Assembly (NCBI RefSeq): GCF_002305875.1
Contig: NZ_CP022098.1
Coordinates: forward strand, 2,170,001 to 2,234,000
Direction of reading: 5' to 3'
DNA: 64,000 bases
Origin: Cystobacter fuscus
GTDB taxonomy: Bacteria; Myxococcota; Myxococcia; Myxococcales; Myxococcaceae
Every line of letters begins with the position of its first letter. Within the stretch, counting starts at the first letter, position 1. A model generated the notes under the pieces. The model saw nothing but the letters and a program-made list of their open reading frames with translations, was not told the DNA's origin and did no database searches. The translations under genes were made by a program, and so were the position numbers. Shown here piece after piece: positions 1 to 9,159 of the stretch.

Positions 1-1227
1 TCGCGGCTCCACCTGGCCCACCGCGCGCACCTCGCCCGCGAGTCCCACCTCGCCGAGCACCAGGGTATGCGCCTCCAGTGGCCGGTTCTGCAGGCTGCTC
101 ACCAGGGCCGCGCACACCGCCAGGTCACATGCCGGCTCGGACAACTGCATGCCGCCGGCCACGTTGACGAAGAGGTCGCAGCCCACCAGTGGAATGTCCT
201 CCTTCTTCTCCAACACCGCGGCGAGCAGGGCCACGCGGTTGCCATCCACGCCGATGGCCGTGCGCCGCGCGGTGCCGTAGCCGGTGGGCGCCACCAGCGC
301 CTGCACCTCCACCAGCAGGGGGCGCGTGCCATTGAGCGTGCACGTCACCACGCTGCCCGCCTTGCCCGCCGGGCGCTCGGCGAGGAAGAGCGCCGAGGGG
401 TCGGCCACCTCCACCAGCCCCGCGCCCTTCATCTCGAAGACGCCAATCTCGTTCGTCGAGCCGAAGCGGTTCTTGTGCGCCCGCAGAATCCGGAAGGGGT
501 GGCCGCGCTCGCCCTCGAAGTAGAGGACGGTGTCCACCATGTGCTCGAGCACGCGCGGGCCCGCGATGGAGCCCTCCTTCGTCACGTGGCCCACGAGGAA
601 GGTGGGCACGCCGCTGCGCTTGGCGTAGGCCATGAAGCGCCCGGCCACCTCGCGCACCTGGGAGATGCTCCCCGGCGCGCTGCCCAGCTCCGGCAGGTAC
701 ATGGTCTGGATGGAGTCCACCACCAGCGCCCGGGGCTTGAGCGACTCGGCCACCGAGAGCACCCGGTCCGCGTCCGTCTCCGCGAAGAGGTGGATGGCCT
801 CGCCCTCCACCCGCAGGCGCTCGGCGCGCATCTTCGTCTGCCGCAGCGACTCCTCGCCCGACACGTAGAGCACCGGGCCCGCGTGGCCCAGCCGATCCAA
901 CGCGGCGAGCAGCAGCGTGGACTTGCCGATGCCGGGGTCGCCGCCGAGCAGCACCAGAGAGCCGTCCACCACTCCGCCACCGAGGACCCGGTCGAACTCG
1001 GCGATGCCCGTGTGCCGGCGCTGCTCCTGCTCGCCGCTCACCTCGCGCAGCCGCACCGGCTTGGAGGCTCCGCCCGAGGCGCCCCAGGCCGGGCGCTTCT
1101 CGTCCACCTTCGTCTCGGTCTCCTCCACCAGCGAGCTCCACGCGCCGCAGTCAGGGCATTTGCCCAACCACTTCGCCGACTGGTACCCGCACGCCTGACA
1201 CGCGTAATGCGTCTTCGCCTTCGCCAT
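1..1227 (-). CDS. radA: DNA repair protein RadA (C-terminus cut off by window start)
   Basis: RadA/Sms is a RecA-related ATPase that processes recombination intermediates (branch migration). Reading down from the ATG at 1227, the protein starts MAKAKTHYACQACG and has a CxxC...CxxC zinc finger (CQACG, CPDCG) in the first 35 residues. It then has a Walker A motif (GGDPGIGKST) near residue 90 and the RadA-specific KNRFG motif at about 470 in the window. 409 codons are visible of a family length near 455, so roughly the last 45 residues of the Lon-like domain lie outside the window. The visible end still reads LVLGEVGLAGEVR, typical of that domain. Start and family are clear. Confidence 0.95.
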   Translation of the reverse strand, partial: MAKAKTHYACQACGYQSAKWLGKCPDCGAWSSLVEETETKVDEKRPAWGASGGASKPVRLREVSGEQEQRRHTGIAEFDRVLGGGVVDGSLVLLGGDPGIGKSTLLLAALDRLGHAGPVLYVSGEESLRQTKMRAERLRVEGEAIHLFAETDADRVLSVAESLKPRALVVDSIQTMYLPELGSAPGSISQVREVAGRFMAYAKRSGVPTFLVGHVTKEGSIAGPRVLEHMVDTVLYFEGERGHPFRILRAHKNRFGSTNEIGVFEMKGAGLVEVADPSALFLAERPAGKAGSVVTCTLNGTRPLLVEVQALVAPTGYGTARRTAIGVDGNRVALLAAVLEKKEDIPLVGCDLFVNVAGGMQLSEPACDLAVCAALVSSLQNRPLEAHTLVLGEVGLAGEVRAVGQVEPR

Positions 1228-1414
1228 GGAGATTGTTCTCTAGCGCACCCGTCCCACGCCGCCCCACTTCATTTCCTGGATGGAAGGAGAGCGGGCAGGG
1301 AGGCGTGGCGATTCATCGGAATCCGCCGGATCAAGTTGTGCTCCGGGGAGGGGGTCCCCAAGTTGCAGACCACTGGGGCCGCACGGGGCGGTGCCCGATC
1401 TGAGGAGAGAACAG

Positions 1415-1684
1415 ATGAGCATCATTTGGTTCATCGTGGTGGGTCTGGTGGCGGGTCTGATCGCGCGTGCTCTGGTTCCGGGCCGCCAGTCCATGGGTGT
1501 CATCGCGACGATGTTGCTGGGTATCGTGGGCTCGTTCGTGGGTGGCTTCATCGGCGCGCTGTTCTCGCCGGGTCGGAGCGTGCTGGACCTGCAGCCCTCG
1601 GGTCTCATCATGTCGGTGATTGGCTCCATCGTCGTGTTGTTCCTGGCGGGCTGGGCGGGCCGCGGACGCAGAATCCACGCCTGA
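1415..1684 (+). CDS. GlsB/YeaQ/YmgE family stress-response membrane protein
   Basis: Small 89-residue, almost wholly hydrophobic protein of the transglycosylase-associated (GlsB/YeaQ/YmgE) family, often linked to envelope or general stress. It starts MSIIWFIVVGLVAGLIAR and has three predicted membrane segments rich in Gly (about residues 2-20, 30-50, 62-82) and a short basic tail (GRGRRIHA). The ATG at 1415 is preferred because a GAGGAGAG ribosome site lies 6 nt upstream and the family begins here; an upstream in-frame ATG at 1280 would add an unlikely arginine-rich extension. It stands alone between radA (divergent) and the biotin operon. The biochemical role is not established for the family. 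Confidence 0.88.
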   Translation: MSIIWFIVVGLVAGLIARALVPGRQSMGVIATMLLGIVGSFVGGFIGALFSPGRSVLDLQPSGLIMSVIGSIVVLFLAGWAGRGRRIHA

Positions 1685-1754
1685 TTCAGCGGGCCTTCGG
1701 GGGGATGACCCCTGTAAGTCCCTGATATCCCAGTGATTTTCGGCACGCCCGGGG

Positions 1755-1788
1755 GTTGTCAACCCGGGCGTTCCGCGTGGTTGACAAC
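1755..1788 (+). promoter_or_regulatory. BirA-type biotin operator upstream of bioB
   Basis: A perfect 10-bp inverted repeat GTTGTCAACC (1755-1764) / GGTTGACAAC (1779-1788) with a 14-nt spacer. This fits the bacterial BirA operator consensus TTGTTAACC-N14-GGTTAACAA, with one symmetric change per half. It lies 42 nt upstream of the chosen bioB ATG. The right half contains an exact TTGACA hexamer that could be a -35 element, although no convincing -10 follows at 16-18 nt. It predicts repression of bioBFD by biotinyl-AMP-loaded BirA when biotin is plentiful. The birA gene is not in the window. Confidence 0.85.
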
Positions 1789-1830
1789 GATGGGGCCATC
1801 CACGACGTTCGGCGCTCTTCCGAGGAGCCC

Positions 1831-2862
1831 ATGTCCGCCCACGCCCCTTCCGACGACTCGTTCCACGGCCACGCCCACTTCGCCACGCCGCCTCCCGGAG
1901 TCACCGTCCGCCATGACTGGACGCTGCCCGAGGTGCGGGCCCTCTACGCGCTGCCGCTCCTGGAGCTCATCCACAAGGCGCAGACCGTCCACCGGGCCGT
2001 CTTCCAGGACAACAAGGTGCAGTTGTGCTCGCTCTTGTCCATCAAGACGGGCGGCTGTCCCGAGGACTGCGGCTACTGCCCCCAGGCGGCGCGCCACCAC
2101 ACGGGGGTGAAGGCCGAGAAGCTCATGCCGGTGGAGGCCGTGCTCGCCTCCGCCGCCCAGGCGCGGGCCGCGGGCGCCACGCGCTTCTGCATGGGCGCGG
2201 CCTGGCGCGAGGTGAAGGACGGTCCCCAGTTCGACAGCGTCCTGGAGATGGTGAAGGGCGTGAAGGCGCTCGGCATGGAGGCGTGCGCCACGCTGGGCAT
2301 GCTCTCCGAGAGCCAGGCCGTGCGGCTGCGCGAGGCGGGCCTGTCCGCCTACAACCACAACCTGGACACCTCGGCCGAGCACTACGAGGACATCATCACC
2401 ACGCGCACGTATGACGATCGGCTGCGCACGCTCGAGCGCGTGCGCAGGGCGGGCATCTCCGTGTGCTCGGGCGGCATCATCGGCCTGGGCGAGAGCGTGG
2501 AGGACCGCTGCGGGCTGTTGCTCACGCTGGCCAACCAGGAGGTGCACCCGGAGTCGGTGCCCATCAACGCGCTGGTGGCGGTGAAGGGCACGCCCCTGGA
2601 GAACCAGAAGCCGGTGGAGTCGGTGGAGATGGTGCGCACCATCGCCACGGCGCGCCTGCTCATGCCCCTGTCCATGGTGCGCCTGTCCGCGGGCCGCAAG
2701 CAGATGAACGAGGAGGCGCAGCTGCTCTGCATGCTCGCGGGCGCCAACTCCATCTTCTTCGGCGACAAGCTGCTCACCACGGGCAACCCCGAGTACGCCC
2801 AGGACATGGCCCTGCTGGAGAAGGCGGGCATCCGGCCGCTGGAACCGGACACGTCCCGGTGA
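1831..2862 (+). CDS. bioB: biotin synthase BioB
   Basis: Radical SAM enzyme that inserts sulfur into dethiobiotin, the last step of biotin synthesis. The 343-residue protein has the CxxxCxxC cluster motif (CPEDCGYC, Cys76/80/83), followed by family blocks such as YNHNLDTS and GGIIGLGE, and the conserved C-terminal [10 protein letters not shown] block. The ATG at 1831 is chosen because the BirA operator occupies 1755-1788; a TTG at 1756 inside the operator is in frame but implausible. The stop codon overlaps the GTG of bioF (GTGA), so the two genes are translationally coupled. Confidence 0.96.
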   Translation: MSAHAPSDDSFHGHAHFATPPPGVTVRHDWTLPEVRALYALPLLELIHKAQTVHRAVFQDNKVQLCSLLSIKTGGCPEDCGYCPQAARHHTGVKAEKLMPVEAVLASAAQARAAGATRFCMGAAWREVKDGPQFDSVLEMVKGVKALGMEACATLGMLSESQAVRLREAGLSAYNHNLDTSAEHYEDIITTRTYDDRLRTLERVRRAGISVCSGGIIGLGESVEDRCGLLLTLANQEVHPESVPINALVAVKGTPLENQKPVESVEMVRTIATARLLMPLSMVRLSAGRKQMNEEAQLLCMLAGANSIFFGDKLLTTGNPEYAQDMALLEKAGIRPLEPDTSR

Positions 2863-4031
2863 GCGCGCGCGCGGGAGGCGTGGCCACCGCGTGGGCCGAG
2901 GAGGGGCTCGAGGCCCTGAAGGCCCGAGGGCTGCGCCGCTATCTGGAGCCGCTCGACTCCGCCCAGGGGCCGCTCGTGCGCCTGGGCGGCGAGACGCTCG
3001 TCAACTTCGCCTCCAACGACTACCTGGGCCTGGCCGCGTCGCCCACCGTGCGCGCCGCGGCCGCCGCCGCGCTCGAGGTGTATGGCGTGGGCTCCGGCGC
3101 GAGTCGGCTCGTGGTGGGCGACACCTCCGCGCACCAGCGGCTGGAGGCCCGGCTCGCCGCCTTCGAACGCGCCGAGGCCGTGCTCCTGTTCAACTCGGGC
3201 TACGCGGCCAACGTGGGCACCCTCCAGGCGCTCGTGGGCCCCGGGGACGTCGTCTTCTCCGACGCCCTCAACCACGCCTCCCTCATCGACGGCTGCCGGC
3301 TGTCGCGCGCCCGCACGGTCGTCTACCCCCACTCGGACGTCGAGGCGCTGGAGCGCGCCCTGGTCTCCACCCCCGCGCGTCGCCGGCTCGTCGTCACCGA
3401 CACCGTGTTCTCCATGGACGGAGACCTCGCCCCCCTGCACGACATCGTCCAGGTGTGCCAGGCCCATGGCGCGGCGCTCCTCGTCGACGAGGCGCATGCC
3501 ACGGGCGTGCTCGGCGAGCGCGGCGCCGGGCTGTGCGAGGCGCTGGGCCTGGAAGGGTCCGTGGACGTGCGCATGGGCACGTTGAGCAAGTCGCTCGGCG
3601 GGCTGGGCGCGTACATCGCCGCGTCCCGCCCGGTGGTGGACTTCGTGCTCCAGCGCGCCCGGCCCCTCGTCTATTCCACCGCGCTGCCCGCCGCCCTGTG
3701 CGCCGCGGCCGAGGCCGCCGTGGACATCGTCGAGCGCGATGACGCGCTGCGTGCCCGGCTGTGGCGCAACATCCACCGCTTCTCCACGGGGCTGCGCGCG
3801 CTCGGCTTCGCCGTGGAGCCCCGCAGCGCCGTCTTCCCCGTCATCGTGGGCGAGCCCGAGCGCGCCGTCGCGGCGTCCCAGGCGCTGCGCTCCCGGGGCC
3901 TGCTCGTCAAGGCCATCCGCCCGCCCACCGTCCCCGAGGGCACCAGCCGCTTGCGCTTCTGTCTGTCCGCCGCGCATACCGAGGGCCAGATCGACCTGGC
4001 GCTCGCCGCCCTGCGCGCCCTCAACCTCTAG
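2859..4031 (+). CDS. bioF: 8-amino-7-oxononanoate synthase BioF
   Basis: PLP enzyme of the alpha-oxoamine synthase family that condenses pimeloyl-ACP/CoA with alanine in biotin synthesis. The 390-residue protein contains [10 protein letters not shown] near the N-terminus, HASLIDG, the DEAHATG block, and GTLSKSLGG with the PLP-binding Lys near 244. The start is the GTG at 2859, which overlaps the bioB stop; residues upstream of it are out of frame with bioB. It is followed by an AAGGAGG ribosome site for bioD. Length matches the family (about 385). Confidence 0.95.
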   Translation: MSARAGGVATAWAEEGLEALKARGLRRYLEPLDSAQGPLVRLGGETLVNFASNDYLGLAASPTVRAAAAAALEVYGVGSGASRLVVGDTSAHQRLEARLAAFERAEAVLLFNSGYAANVGTLQALVGPGDVVFSDALNHASLIDGCRLSRARTVVYPHSDVEALERALVSTPARRRLVVTDTVFSMDGDLAPLHDIVQVCQAHGAALLVDEAHATGVLGERGAGLCEALGLEGSVDVRMGTLSKSLGGLGAYIAASRPVVDFVLQRARPLVYSTALPAALCAAAEAAVDIVERDDALRARLWRNIHRFSTGLRALGFAVEPRSAVFPVIVGEPERAVAASQALRSRGLLVKAIRPPTVPEGTSRLRFCLSAAHTEGQIDLALAALRALNL

Positions 4032-4042
4032 AAGGAGGCCCC

Positions 4043-4756
4043 TTGGCCCGTCGACGTGCGCTTCCCCCGGCCCCCCGCTTCTTCGTCACGGGCACGGACA
4101 CCGGCGTGGGCAAGACCCAGGCCTCCCGTGCCCTGCTGTCCCTGATGGCCGACGCGGGGCTGTCTCCCCAGGGCTTCAAGCCCTACGAGAGCGGGTGTGC
4201 CTCCTTGCGCGCCCCCGCGGACGCGTTGAGCCTGCGCGAGGCCGCGCGCAGCGACCTGCCCCTGGACCTCGTCTGCCCCCACCGCTTCCGCGCGCCCCTG
4301 GCCCCGGGCATCGCCGCGCGCCGCCTCGGCCGCGAGCCCGACTGGGGCGTCACCCTCGCCGCCTGGGAGCGGGTGGGGCAGGGGGCCGTGGTCGTCGAGG
4401 GCGCCGGCGGCCTCTTCGTCCCGCTCGACTCCTCCCACGACGTCATCGATCTCATCTCCACGCTCGGCCTGCCCGTGCTGCTCGTCGCCCGCGCGGGCCT
4501 GGGCACGCTCAACCATACGGCCCTGTCCCTCGAGGCCCTCGCCGCGCGCAACATCCCTGTCGCGGCGGTGCTGCTGTCGCGGAGCTCCCCCACGCGCGAC
4601 CCCTCCGAGCGCGACAACGCGGCGCTCATCGCCGAGCGCCACGGCGTCCGTGTCCTCGGCCCTGTTCCCTACCTGTTGCAGCCGGTACGCCGTCACGCGG
4701 CGTTCCGTGCGGCACTCGCCCCACTGCTCGGGATGGATCGCGCGCGAGCCCGATAA
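4043..4756 (+). CDS. bioD: dethiobiotin synthetase BioD
   Basis: ATP-dependent dethiobiotin synthetase that closes the ureido ring from 7,8-diaminononanoate and CO2. The 237-residue protein has the P-loop GTDTGVGKT at residues 17-25, the KPYESG block and the VVEGAGGLFVPL motif typical of BioD. The TTG at 4043 is chosen as start because a strong AAGGAGG site ends 5 nt upstream and BioD homologues begin shortly before the P-loop; no ATG fits. It is the last gene of the bioBFD run. A bioA (diaminopelargonate aminotransferase) gene is missing here and is presumably elsewhere. Confidence 0.94.
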   Translation: MARRRALPPAPRFFVTGTDTGVGKTQASRALLSLMADAGLSPQGFKPYESGCASLRAPADALSLREAARSDLPLDLVCPHRFRAPLAPGIAARRLGREPDWGVTLAAWERVGQGAVVVEGAGGLFVPLDSSHDVIDLISTLGLPVLLVARAGLGTLNHTALSLEALAARNIPVAAVLLSRSSPTRDPSERDNAALIAERHGVRVLGPVPYLLQPVRRHAAFRAALAPLLGMDRARAR

Positions 4757-4859
4757 ATCGGCCTCCGCCGCGTTTCGCACGCGCGCCGGAGATCAAATTT
4801 TCGCACCGTCCGGCCGCGAAATGGACGCATGTTTCGATCCGGGTGAGAAACCTCGGCGA

Positions 4860-5138
4860 ATGGCCGACATCATCGACCTCTCGCTCCTCGCTGACTCCAG
4901 GCGATACCTCTCCAAGCTCCTCGATACGCGCGGTCTCTCCTACTTCCTGCAGAAGGAGGGAGCCCGGCTCTTCCACCTCGAGCCATCCAAGGTCGAACTG
5001 GTGTTGCGCACCGCCCTCCGCTCGCGCGAGGGGACACTGCCCAAGCCCCACCCCAAGGCGATCGACCACTGCCGCAAGGAGATCCGCCGCGAGCTCATCC
5101 GGCGCGTGGCCAACGCCATGCTGCAGACGGGCCTGTGA
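4860..5138 (+). CDS. small protein of unknown function
   Basis: 92-residue soluble protein starting MADIIDLSLLADSRRYLSKL. It is rich in Leu, Arg and Glu, with no membrane segment and no motif I recognise; the C-terminal half (HCRKEIRRELIRRVANAML) is probably helical. The ATG at 4860 has only a weak GTGAGAA upstream; another in-frame ATG at 4821 would add 13 residues. The case for a real gene is its coupling: its TGA overlaps the GTG of the following aminotransferase (GTGA), the same arrangement as bioB/bioF. Function unknown. Confidence 0.6.
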   Translation: MADIIDLSLLADSRRYLSKLLDTRGLSYFLQKEGARLFHLEPSKVELVLRTALRSREGTLPKPHPKAIDHCRKEIRRELIRRVANAMLQTGL

Positions 5139-6307
5139 GTCCCTTCTCCGCGCGCACGGGGTTCGCGCGGACGTGGAACGCCCTGGCCCTGGCGCTCGCC
5201 AGCCGCCGCGCCCGGGGACTGCCGGTGATGGACCTCACGGAGACCAACCCCACCCGCGTGGAGCTGCCCCTGCCAGCGCCCGCGCCGCTGGCCCACCCCG
5301 AGGCCCTGCGCTACGCCCCCGAGTCCCTGGGCCTTTTCTCCGCCCGCGAGGCGGTGGCGGGCTTCCTGGGCACGCGGGGGAGGGCGCTCCGCCCCGAGCA
5401 CCTCGTCCTCTCGGCGAGCACGAGCGAGGCCTACGGCTGGCTCTTCAAGCTGCTGTGCGAGCCGGGGGACAACGTGCTCGTCCCCGCGCCCAGCTACCCG
5501 CTCTTCGAGTACCTCGCGCGGCTGGAGGGCGTCCAGACGCGCACCTATCGCCTGCCCCGCGTGCATGGCTTCGGCCTGGACGTGGACGCGGTGGACGCCG
5601 CGCGTGACGCGCGCACGCGGGCGGTGCTCGTGGTGAATCCCGGCAACCCCACGGGCCACTACCTGCGCGAGGGCGAGCTGGAGGCGCTCGGCGCCCTGTG
5701 CGCGCGGGCCGGGCTGGCGCTCGTGTCCGACGAGGTCTTCTCCGACTTCGCCTGGGACGCGGAGCCGGGGCGGGTGGGCTCGGTGGCCGGGCGGGCGCTG
5801 CCGATGCCCACCTTCAGCCTGTCGGGGCTGTCGAAGGTCGCGGGCCTGCCGGGCCTCAAGCTCGCGTGGATGCACGTGGGGGGACCCGAGGCGGCGCGGG
5901 ACGAGGCCCTGGCGCGTCTGGAGCTGGTGGCGGACACGTACCTGCCGGTGAACACGCCCGTGCAGCTCAGCCTGCCGGAGTGGCTGGCCCACGCGCCTCG
6001 TTTCCAGGGCGCGGTGCTCGCGCGGGTGAAGGAGAACCGGCGCCGGTTGCTCGAGGCCCGGCCGTCGGGCGCGTCCTGGGACGTGGTGCCCGCCCAGGGC
6101 GGCTGGAGCGCCGTGTTGCGCATCCCCCTGGAGCCCGGTGAGGAGGCCACGTGTCTGGCCCTGCTGGACGAGGGGGTGAGCGTGCAGCCGGGATACTTCT
6201 ATGACTTCCGGGGAGGTGCCTTCCTCGTGCTGTCGCTGTTGACGCACCCGGACGTCTTCGCCGCCGCCCTGGGGCCGCTCGCGCGCGTGCTGGCCGCGGG
6301 CGGCTAG
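5135..6307 (+). CDS. PLP-dependent aminotransferase, class I/II
   Basis: 390-residue fold-type I aminotransferase. Motifs are VPAPSYPLFEYL, NPGNPTGHYL (NPxNPTG family signature), SDEVFSDF and SLSGLSKVAGLPG, with the PLP lysine near 234. The opening TWNALALAL...DLTETNPTRVELP resembles the alanine or aromatic aminotransferases of the class I family, but the substrate cannot be read from sequence. It starts at a GTG overlapping the stop of the small unknown gene, so the two are probably co-expressed. Although next to the biotin genes, it is not BioA, which is a class III aminotransferase. Confidence 0.88.
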   Translation: MSPFSARTGFARTWNALALALASRRARGLPVMDLTETNPTRVELPLPAPAPLAHPEALRYAPESLGLFSAREAVAGFLGTRGRALRPEHLVLSASTSEAYGWLFKLLCEPGDNVLVPAPSYPLFEYLARLEGVQTRTYRLPRVHGFGLDVDAVDAARDARTRAVLVVNPGNPTGHYLREGELEALGALCARAGLALVSDEVFSDFAWDAEPGRVGSVAGRALPMPTFSLSGLSKVAGLPGLKLAWMHVGGPEAARDEALARLELVADTYLPVNTPVQLSLPEWLAHAPRFQGAVLARVKENRRRLLEARPSGASWDVVPAQGGWSAVLRIPLEPGEEATCLALLDEGVSVQPGYFYDFRGGAFLVLSLLTHPDVFAAALGPLARVLAAGG

Positions 6308-6319
6308 GGTCCAAGGACT

Positions 6320-6757
6320 TCAGTGCAGCGTCGGTGTGCCGACGGCCTCGCGGGGCACCTTGCCCGTGGCCACCAGACTGCCGGCGAGTCCGTAGCACTC
6401 GATGCTCAGGCGTTGATCCCACGCCTCCCGCGCCTCGATGCGGCTGGCCCGGCGCCGGGCGAGCAGGGCGGGCATGGGGGTGACGAAGAGGCCGTAGAAG
6501 CCCGTTTCATCCTCCACCATCTCCGAGGGCGCCACCCCCAGCTCCGTCTCCACTTGCTGCAGCGCGGTGAGGAAACGACGCTCCCGGTCATCCTCCAGGA
6601 CGCTCTCCCGGGCTTCGTCCAGGGACAGCTCGACGAGCGATCGGCCCGACATGCTCCGCGCCACCGCTTGCCGCGCCTTGTTGCGGCGCTCCCGTGCCTC
6701 GAGGGCTCGGTTCTGTCCCTCTCGTTCTTCCGCCTGCTTCGTCACGGTCATGGCCAT
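6320..6757 (-). CDS. hypothetical protein, charged helical N-terminus
   Basis: 145-residue protein (MAMTVTKQAEEREGQN...). Residues 8-40 are rich in Glu, Arg and Lys and look like a coiled helix; the C-terminal half has mixed hydrophobic stretches (GFYGLFVTPMPALL). The ATG at 6757 follows a good GGGGGAGGCG ribosome site; an in-frame extension up to 6961 lacks any signal. It is convergent with the aminotransferase, with only 12 nt between the stops. No domain recognised. Confidence 0.6.
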   Translation of the reverse strand: MAMTVTKQAEEREGQNRALEARERRNKARQAVARSMSGRSLVELSLDEARESVLEDDRERRFLTALQQVETELGVAPSEMVEDETGFYGLFVTPMPALLARRRASRIEAREAWDQRLSIECYGLAGSLVATGKVPREAVGTPTLH

Positions 6758-6986
6758 GGTCGCCTCCCCCGGAACCGTTCCGGTTTCGCGATGTCCTTCT
6801 CCACATAGATGGAGTGATGCGGACAGCGCTTCGCCGTTTCGGTGACAAAGGTGTGCAGTGCCCGCTCCTTCTTCATGCGGGCGGGCCGACGATCGTCCTG
6901 CACCCTTCAAAAATCCGCCGGGAATGCCCCCGCACTGGTGACAAGCACACGCTTCGTCCACCAGGCGGAGTGGGGGATGCGGTGCG

Positions 6987-9068
6987 TCACACCCGCGAGG
7001 GGCGGCGCGAGACGCGGTAGAGCACGAAGCTCATGAAGGCGAAGGCGAACACGCCGAGCAACTGGTAGCCCCCCGCGCCCAGGACGTTGGTGAGGGCGTG
7101 CTCCAGCGACAGATGGGAGATGGCGCTGCTGACGCTGTCGGACACGGACAGCATGGCGACGACCACGCCCGCGAGCGCGCCACCGGCCACCAGGCCCGTG
7201 GAGAAGAGGTTGCCGGGGCCCAGCTCGGACTCCTCCACGTGCTCGCCCTTGCGCTGGGCCACGAAGTCGGACAGCCCCTTGATGGCGCCGCCCACGAAGA
7301 TGGGCGCGGTGGTGGACAGGGGCAGGTAGGCGCCCACGGCGAAGGACAGCGACTTCACGCCGCACAGCTCCATCGTCACCGACAGGAAGACGCCCACGAG
7401 CACGAACTGCCAGTCCAGGTTGAAGGACAGGAGGCCCTTGATGAGCGTGGCCATGAGCGTGCCCTGCGGGGCGGGGTACGCGTCCGTGCCGATCACGTGC
7501 TCCACGCCCTGGGCGCGCAGCGCCGCGGAGGGCGTGTCCAGCACCTTCATGGTGAGTCCGATGACGATCGCCGCCGCCACCGCGCCAATCATCAGGCCAA
7601 TCTGCTGCGCGCGCGGGGTGGCGCCCACCAGGTAGCCCGTCTTCAAGTCTTGCGACGTGGCGCCCGCGTTCGCCGCCGCGATGCACACCATGCCGCCCAC
7701 GCACAGCGCCATGGGCTGGTAGACGTCCCCCGTCCAGCCAATGCCGATGAAGATGAGGCAGGTGGCCATCAGCGTGGCGATCGTCATGCCGGAGATGGGG
7801 TTGGACGACGAGCCGATGATGCCCACGATGCGCGAGGCCACCGTCACGAAGAAGAACCCGAACACCACGATGAGGATGCCCAGCATCAGCCGGCCGAACA
7901 CGCTGCCCGGCAGGAAGGGCAGCACGGCCATCACCAGGATGAGGCCCACGCTGCCCACGAGCACCACGGTGATGGGCAGATCATTCTCGGTGCGCTTCCT
8001 CACGGCCGCCCCGGCCCCTTCCTTGAACGACGAGAGGCTCTCCTGGAAGGCCGTCACGATGGTGGGCAGCGTCTTGAGCAGCGTGATGAAGCCGCCCGCC
8101 GCCACCGCGCCCGCGCCAATCTGCCGCACGTACGCGCTGTAGATGGCCCTCGCGGTGTCGCGGAAGGTGTGCGTCGCCGGATCCCACCCGCCCGCGCCTC
8201 CCGCCGTGGTGAGGCTCTGCAGGTAGCCGAGCTTCACGAGCTGCGCCGCGATGGTGTCCGCCGGCACCAGGGTGGCCAGGAGCGGGATGAGGCCCAGCCA
8301 CGCGAGCACGCCACCGGCCACGAGCACGCCGGCGATCTTCGGTCCGACGATGTAGCCCACGCCCAGGTACTCCGGCGTGATGTCGCCGTTGAGCGTGGCC
8401 GAGGGGAAGAACCGGTTGGTCTGCTTCGTCACCAGCGCCGGCGTCTCGGCGATGAGCTTCACGATCTTCTGCAAGAGCGCGTACACGAACGCGAAGCCCA
8501 CGCCCTGGAAGGCGATCTTCGCCAGATCGCCACCCTTCTCGCCCGCGATGAGCACCGACGCGCACGCCGTCCCTTCCGGGTAGGGCAGGTTGGCGTGCTC
8601 CTTGACGATGAGCGAGCGGCGCAGGGGCACCATCATCAGCGTGCCCAGCACGCCGCCCAGCAGCGCCAGCGTGAAGATGGTCCAGTACTCGAAGAAGCTC
8701 GCGCCCTGGCTCGCGGGGCTCAGGAAGAGGAAGCCGGGCAGGGTGAACACCACGCCCGCGGCGATGGACTCGCCCGCCGAGCCGATGGTCTGCACCACGT
8801 TGTTCTCGAGGATCGTCGAGCCTCCCAGCTTCTTGAGCAGGGAGATGGCGAGCACCGCGATGGGGATGGACGCCGAGACCGTCAGACCCGCCTTGAGCGC
8901 CAGGTACACCGTGGCGGCGCCGAAGATGATGCCGAAGAACACCCCGATGATGATGGCCTTGGGCGTGAACTCCGCCACGTCCATCTGCTCGGCGGGAATG
9001 TAGGGCTGGAAGTCGGTGGCGGGCTGGAGGGACTCTGTCGCGGCGGGGCCAGCGGAATCAGGCTTCAT
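6987..9068 (-). CDS. OPT family oligopeptide/metal-chelate transporter
   Basis: 693-residue polytopic inner-membrane protein of the OPT (oligopeptide transporter/YSL) family, which imports peptides or metal-peptide chelates by proton coupling. The N-terminal block FTPKAIIIGVFFGIIFGAATVYLALKAG, split by its Gly-rich helix, is characteristic. Family blocks SAGESIAAG and NPISGMTIATLM and about 14 to 16 hydrophobic segments follow. The ATG at 9068 has a GGGAG site upstream; 29 extra codons further upstream are Pro/Arg-rich and unlikely. It is transcribed in the same direction as the FAD monooxygenase 91 nt upstream. Substrate not predictable. Confidence 0.9.
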   Translation of the reverse strand: MKPDSAGPAATESLQPATDFQPYIPAEQMDVAEFTPKAIIIGVFFGIIFGAATVYLALKAGLTVSASIPIAVLAISLLKKLGGSTILENNVVQTIGSAGESIAAGVVFTLPGFLFLSPASQGASFFEYWTIFTLALLGGVLGTLMMVPLRRSLIVKEHANLPYPEGTACASVLIAGEKGGDLAKIAFQGVGFAFVYALLQKIVKLIAETPALVTKQTNRFFPSATLNGDITPEYLGVGYIVGPKIAGVLVAGGVLAWLGLIPLLATLVPADTIAAQLVKLGYLQSLTTAGGAGGWDPATHTFRDTARAIYSAYVRQIGAGAVAAGGFITLLKTLPTIVTAFQESLSSFKEGAGAAVRKRTENDLPITVVLVGSVGLILVMAVLPFLPGSVFGRLMLGILIVVFGFFFVTVASRIVGIIGSSSNPISGMTIATLMATCLIFIGIGWTGDVYQPMALCVGGMVCIAAANAGATSQDLKTGYLVGATPRAQQIGLMIGAVAAAIVIGLTMKVLDTPSAALRAQGVEHVIGTDAYPAPQGTLMATLIKGLLSFNLDWQFVLVGVFLSVTMELCGVKSLSFAVGAYLPLSTTAPIFVGGAIKGLSDFVAQRKGEHVEESELGPGNLFSTGLVAGGALAGVVVAMLSVSDSVSSAISHLSLEHALTNVLGAGGYQLLGVFAFAFMSFVLYRVSRRPSRV

Positions 9069-9159
9069 GTGATGGGGCTCCCAGATGGGGGACGGCCGGG
9101 TCGGGGAGGGTTCTACAACCGCCTCCCGGGTCCTCCAAATGGCTGGGCGCCCCATCGGC

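Noticed and set aside
1756-1830. Upstream TTG start for bioB
   Set aside because: It lies inside the BirA operator and would add 25 residues not expected in BioB.
5135-6307. The aminotransferase as the missing BioA
   Set aside because: Its NPGNPTG and SLSGLSK motifs are of class I/II, while BioA is a class III enzyme with a different layout.
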